This document shows, piece after piece, positions 62,417-64,000 of a stretch of 64,000 bases of DNA. A program made the position numbers and the translations under genes. The stretch is from Providencia hangzhouensis (GTDB lineage Bacteria > Pseudomonadota > Gammaproteobacteria > Enterobacterales > Enterobacteriaceae): positions 1,550,001-1,614,000 of the forward strand of contig NZ_CP135052.1 in the NCBI RefSeq assembly GCF_029193595.2. Reading direction: 5' to 3'. The notes under the pieces are model-generated. The model was not told the origin of the DNA and searched no databases. It saw only the letters and a list, made by a program, of their open reading frames with translations. Position 1 is the first letter of the stretch; each line of letters opens with the position of its first letter.

Positions 62417-63115
62417 ATGATGCTAAAAATATTTAACTATAAAATTGATATTACAAATGAATTGCTATTCAGTTTACAAAAAGAACAATTGAATTTTTTG
62501 CCGTGGCAAAAGCGTTGGTATCAAAATAGATTTTTGAAAAATAGGTCATTAAAAAAAGCTCGTCAGGTTGGAGCAGATTATTACTTTTTATTTGAAGCTT
62601 TACAGGATGCCTGCTTAACAGGCAGAGATAAAATATTTATGGGTAATATTCCAGTAGAATATTTATTAAAACATGCAGGAATAAAAGAATTTAAAGCCGC
62701 CAGAAATTATATTTTTAATTTAAGTAATGGTGCACATATTTATGTGTTAAATCATGAGTATTTTAACGATATACCTTTAGGCGGGGTATCTGGTGATGTT
62801 TATGTATCAGAGTGGTCATGGATTGAGAATTTACGCGATGTTGTATCGCTAGCTGGGGCATTTTCAGCGCATGATAAATGGCGAGTTACTCTCTACTCCT
62901 ATAGGTCAAAATGTGATGTTTCTTCTAATCGCGGTAATTCAATATTGTGTGATTCATTATTAGGCCGTGATTATCATTATGATTTGGTTCAAAACTCAGA
63001 ATATGAATTAGGTAGTCTGTTTAAAATTAATACTAAAAAGTTAAACGATTGGGAATTGATATTCACTAATGAAATAGCTCAAGAAATGATTTTTTGTTGT
63101 TTTAACGATAACTAA
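62417..63115 (+). CDS. Terminase-ATPase-like protein lacking key residues
   Basis: The 232 residues align with the N-terminal ATPase part of P2-type large terminase (gpP): KKARQVGADYYFLFEALQDA corresponds to the SRQIGAT/FxxEAL block, then GRDKIFMGNIPVEY, FNLSNGAHIYVLN, VYVSEWSWI (where gpP has VDE-W) and SMHKKW-like AHDKWRVTLYS. The P-loop GAT becomes GAD, and the Walker B Asp is Ser. The nuclease half is missing. It starts one base after gene A. It could interfere with packaging of other phages, or act as regulator. Confidence 0.65.
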   Translation: MMLKIFNYKIDITNELLFSLQKEQLNFLPWQKRWYQNRFLKNRSLKKARQVGADYYFLFEALQDACLTGRDKIFMGNIPVEYLLKHAGIKEFKAARNYIFNLSNGAHIYVLNHEYFNDIPLGGVSGDVYVSEWSWIENLRDVVSLAGAFSAHDKWRVTLYSYRSKCDVSSNRGNSILCDSLLGRDYHYDLVQNSEYELGSLFKINTKKLNDWELIFTNEIAQEMIFCCFNDN

Positions 63116-63128
63116 GGGAGTAGAACTA

Positions 63129-63500
63129 ATGGCAAAAACAGCAGCAGAGCGCAAAGCGGAACAGCGTAAACGACAAAAAGACAGTGGCGAAACGAAATTT
63201 GAGCTGATTGTCGATAGTCAAGAATTGGAAATGTTGAAAAATAATTGTGCTATTCGTCGACCAGGGCGGGAGCCTTACGAAATGAATGAGTACATTCAAC
63301 TATTAATTCGCCAAGATACTGCTCGACTAAGTGACAAAATTCACGAGTTATCAAAATCAACCTGTAAAAGATGTGGTGAGCAATTGCCTGTTAGTCAGTG
63401 TTGCTTATCGGGTGCGGCTGATTGTTGGAATACAAACGGCTGGCATGATTTGAAGTTGGATAATATTGCCGTGACATGTCACAAAGCGGATAGTTTATAA
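63129..63500 (+). CDS. Phage protein with basic helix and Cys-rich C-terminus
   Basis: The 123 residues start with a very basic helix (AAERKAEQRKRQKDSGETKF) followed by a ribbon-helix-helix-like FELIVDSQELEMLKNN. The C-terminal part has CKRCGEQL, CCLSG, DCW and a final CH, probably a zinc site. GGGAGTAGAAC precedes the ATG. Likely DNA-binding; function unknown. It is the last gene before a terminator. Confidence 0.65.
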   Translation: MAKTAAERKAEQRKRQKDSGETKFELIVDSQELEMLKNNCAIRRPGREPYEMNEYIQLLIRQDTARLSDKIHELSKSTCKRCGEQLPVSQCCLSGAADCWNTNGWHDLKLDNIAVTCHKADSL

Positions 63501-63511
63501 ATGAATCACAT

Positions 63512-63561
63512 AACCCTGTAATTCAAAAGAAATTTTAATTATTTCTGATTTACAGGGTTTC
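63512..63561 (+). terminator. Terminator of the early operon
   Basis: AACCCTGTAA pairs perfectly with TTACAGGGTT around an AT-rich loop, followed by TCCC. It lies 12 bases after the last early gene. Confidence 0.75.
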
Positions 63562-63581
63562 CCAATGACTTTATTTATGTA

Positions 63582-63601
63582 TACTGTACAAATATCCAGT
63601 A
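63582..63601 (+). promoter_or_regulatory. Probable LexA operator
   Basis: TACTGTACAAATATCCAGTA matches the LexA consensus TACTGTATATATATACAGTA except in the central AT part and one half-site base (CCAG for ACAG). It is 20 bases upstream of the start of the gene at 63621 and after a terminator, so it would control that gene alone. Confidence 0.7.
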
Positions 63602-63620
63602 TACAAATGGGAATTTGAAT

Positions 63621-63842
63621 ATGAGCGATTTATTACAGGAATCGGTAGCGTTTGAGCGCATTAGTGTTATTGCAAAGCTAGGGAGTTTAGAGGGTTGCAA
63701 CCATTATGAGCGTCAAGTTGTACTCACACTGATTACTGAACTTGCAGACGGTGCAAGGGAAGAAATAGCAAAAAAGAGCAATCAAAAAATTAGGCTGCTA
63801 AATAGCAGCCCTGATGTAAATCAGCAATCATGCACCCTTTGA
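63621..63842 (+). CDS. LexA-controlled small phage protein
   Basis: The 73-residue helical protein (LLQESVAFERISVIAKLGSL, then HYERQVVLTLITELADGARE) starts at ATG 63621 (TTG 63615 is less likely). In phage 186, the LexA-controlled gene is tum, the anti-repressor for SOS induction. Sequence similarity to Tum could not be recognised, so the role as inducer is inferred only from the operator. Its 3' end overlaps the convergent ogr gene by 15 bases. Confidence 0.65.
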   Translation: MSDLLQESVAFERISVIAKLGSLEGCNHYERQVVLTLITELADGAREEIAKKSNQKIRLLNSSPDVNQQSCTL

Positions 63843-64000
63843 GGTTAATAACCCTAGCGCCAGTTGGCGCTGTTCAGGGTTAAATTTCTCAATCATGGAT
63901 TGAATCAAATCATCTGAGTGGGCACTAGGGCTGATTGTGTGACTAAACGTTAGATTTAAAACATAGGTGTGACCGCATTCAACATCATTACAGGCGCAAT
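63828..64000 (-). CDS. ogr: Ogr/Delta-type late-gene activator, C-terminal part
   Basis: On the minus strand the frame entering from the right edge reads CNDVECGHTYVLNLTFSHTISPS, matching the second half of the Ogr/Delta zinc finger (CxxxxC-x-x-x-F). It ends EKFNPEQRQLALGLLTSKGA before TGA at 63828-63830. The N-terminal Cys pair is outside. Ogr activates P2 late promoters. In P2 itself ogr lies at the other end of the prophage, so its place next to the early region is a variant arrangement. Confidence 0.8.
   Translation of the reverse strand, partial: CACNDVECGHTYVLNLTFSHTISPSAHSDDLIQSMIEKFNPEQRQLALGLLTSKGA

Overview
The window is AT-rich enterobacterial DNA. The gene set (Gss, Blc, EcnB, PsiE, HdeA, YgiW, CspA-type genes close to E. 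coli versions but in much more AT-rich codon usage) fits the Morganellaceae, most likely Providencia, less likely Proteus. This is inferred from protein resemblance and base composition; no rRNA or housekeeping marker is present to settle it. Most of the window is accessory DNA.

Layout. (1) 1-3.8 kb: the 3' end of a Gfo/Idh/MocA oxidoreductase, an SMR efflux protein, and a two-gene operon of a MASE1-PAS sensor and an HdeD-type membrane protein with a papain-like tail. (2) 4-7.8 kb: relic of a serotype-converting prophage, with a tail-fibre 3' end and a gtrA-gtrB-gtrC operon whose gtrB has an in-frame stop. (3) 8-25 kb: eroded accessory DNA. Stress and envelope genes (hdeA, yagU, ygiW, psiE, two AriR-like genes, csp with a YmcF-like partner, gss, ecnB, blc) are mixed with broken genes (racemase, glycerate kinase, Rz, RES protein), an intact-looking Acb2/Tad1-type hairpin protein, a group of micro membrane proteins with duplicated structured leaders, dispersed intergenic repeats, and three copies of an attachment-site-like scar. 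(4) 24.8-55.87 kb: a genomic island of the E. coli CP4-57 type. Its P4-type integrase lies beside a 3' fragment of ssrA (tmRNA), and it carries alpA, yfjI, yfjJ, yfjR, yfjQ and antirestriction homologues. Its cargo is defence-like: type I restriction-modification (hsdM-hsdS-DUF262/HNH-hsdR, all overlapping), a dGTPase-type HD protein, a YiiX-like hydrolase, a zinc-ribbon protein with a HEPN-like motif, an LRAT-domain protein, and several unknown genes. An IS3-family element (1256 bp, 3-bp target duplication) and a frameshifted recombinase lie near its right end. (5) 55.87 kb to the end: the left part of a P2/186-like prophage (int, cI, apl/cox-like gene, cII, replication module, gpA, LexA-boxed gene, start of ogr), also joined to the ssrA 3' end. 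It appears to have inserted between the rest of ssrA, outside the window, and the older island.

How the parts relate. The 3' end of ssrA seems to have been used repeatedly as a landing site. The newest arrival (the P2-like phage) is intact as far as seen, the CP4-57-like island is largely intact, and the segments to its left are progressively decayed. The phage control region shows the 186 pattern: a cI-int operon facing the apl-cII operon, with 10-bp-phased repeats both between them and at attP. The most promising undescribed items are the micro-protein/leader/psiE cluster (11.7-14.3 kb), the composite type I RM operon with its unknown neighbours, the zinc-ribbon/HEPN-like protein, and a P2 terminase-ATPase look-alike that lacks its key residues.
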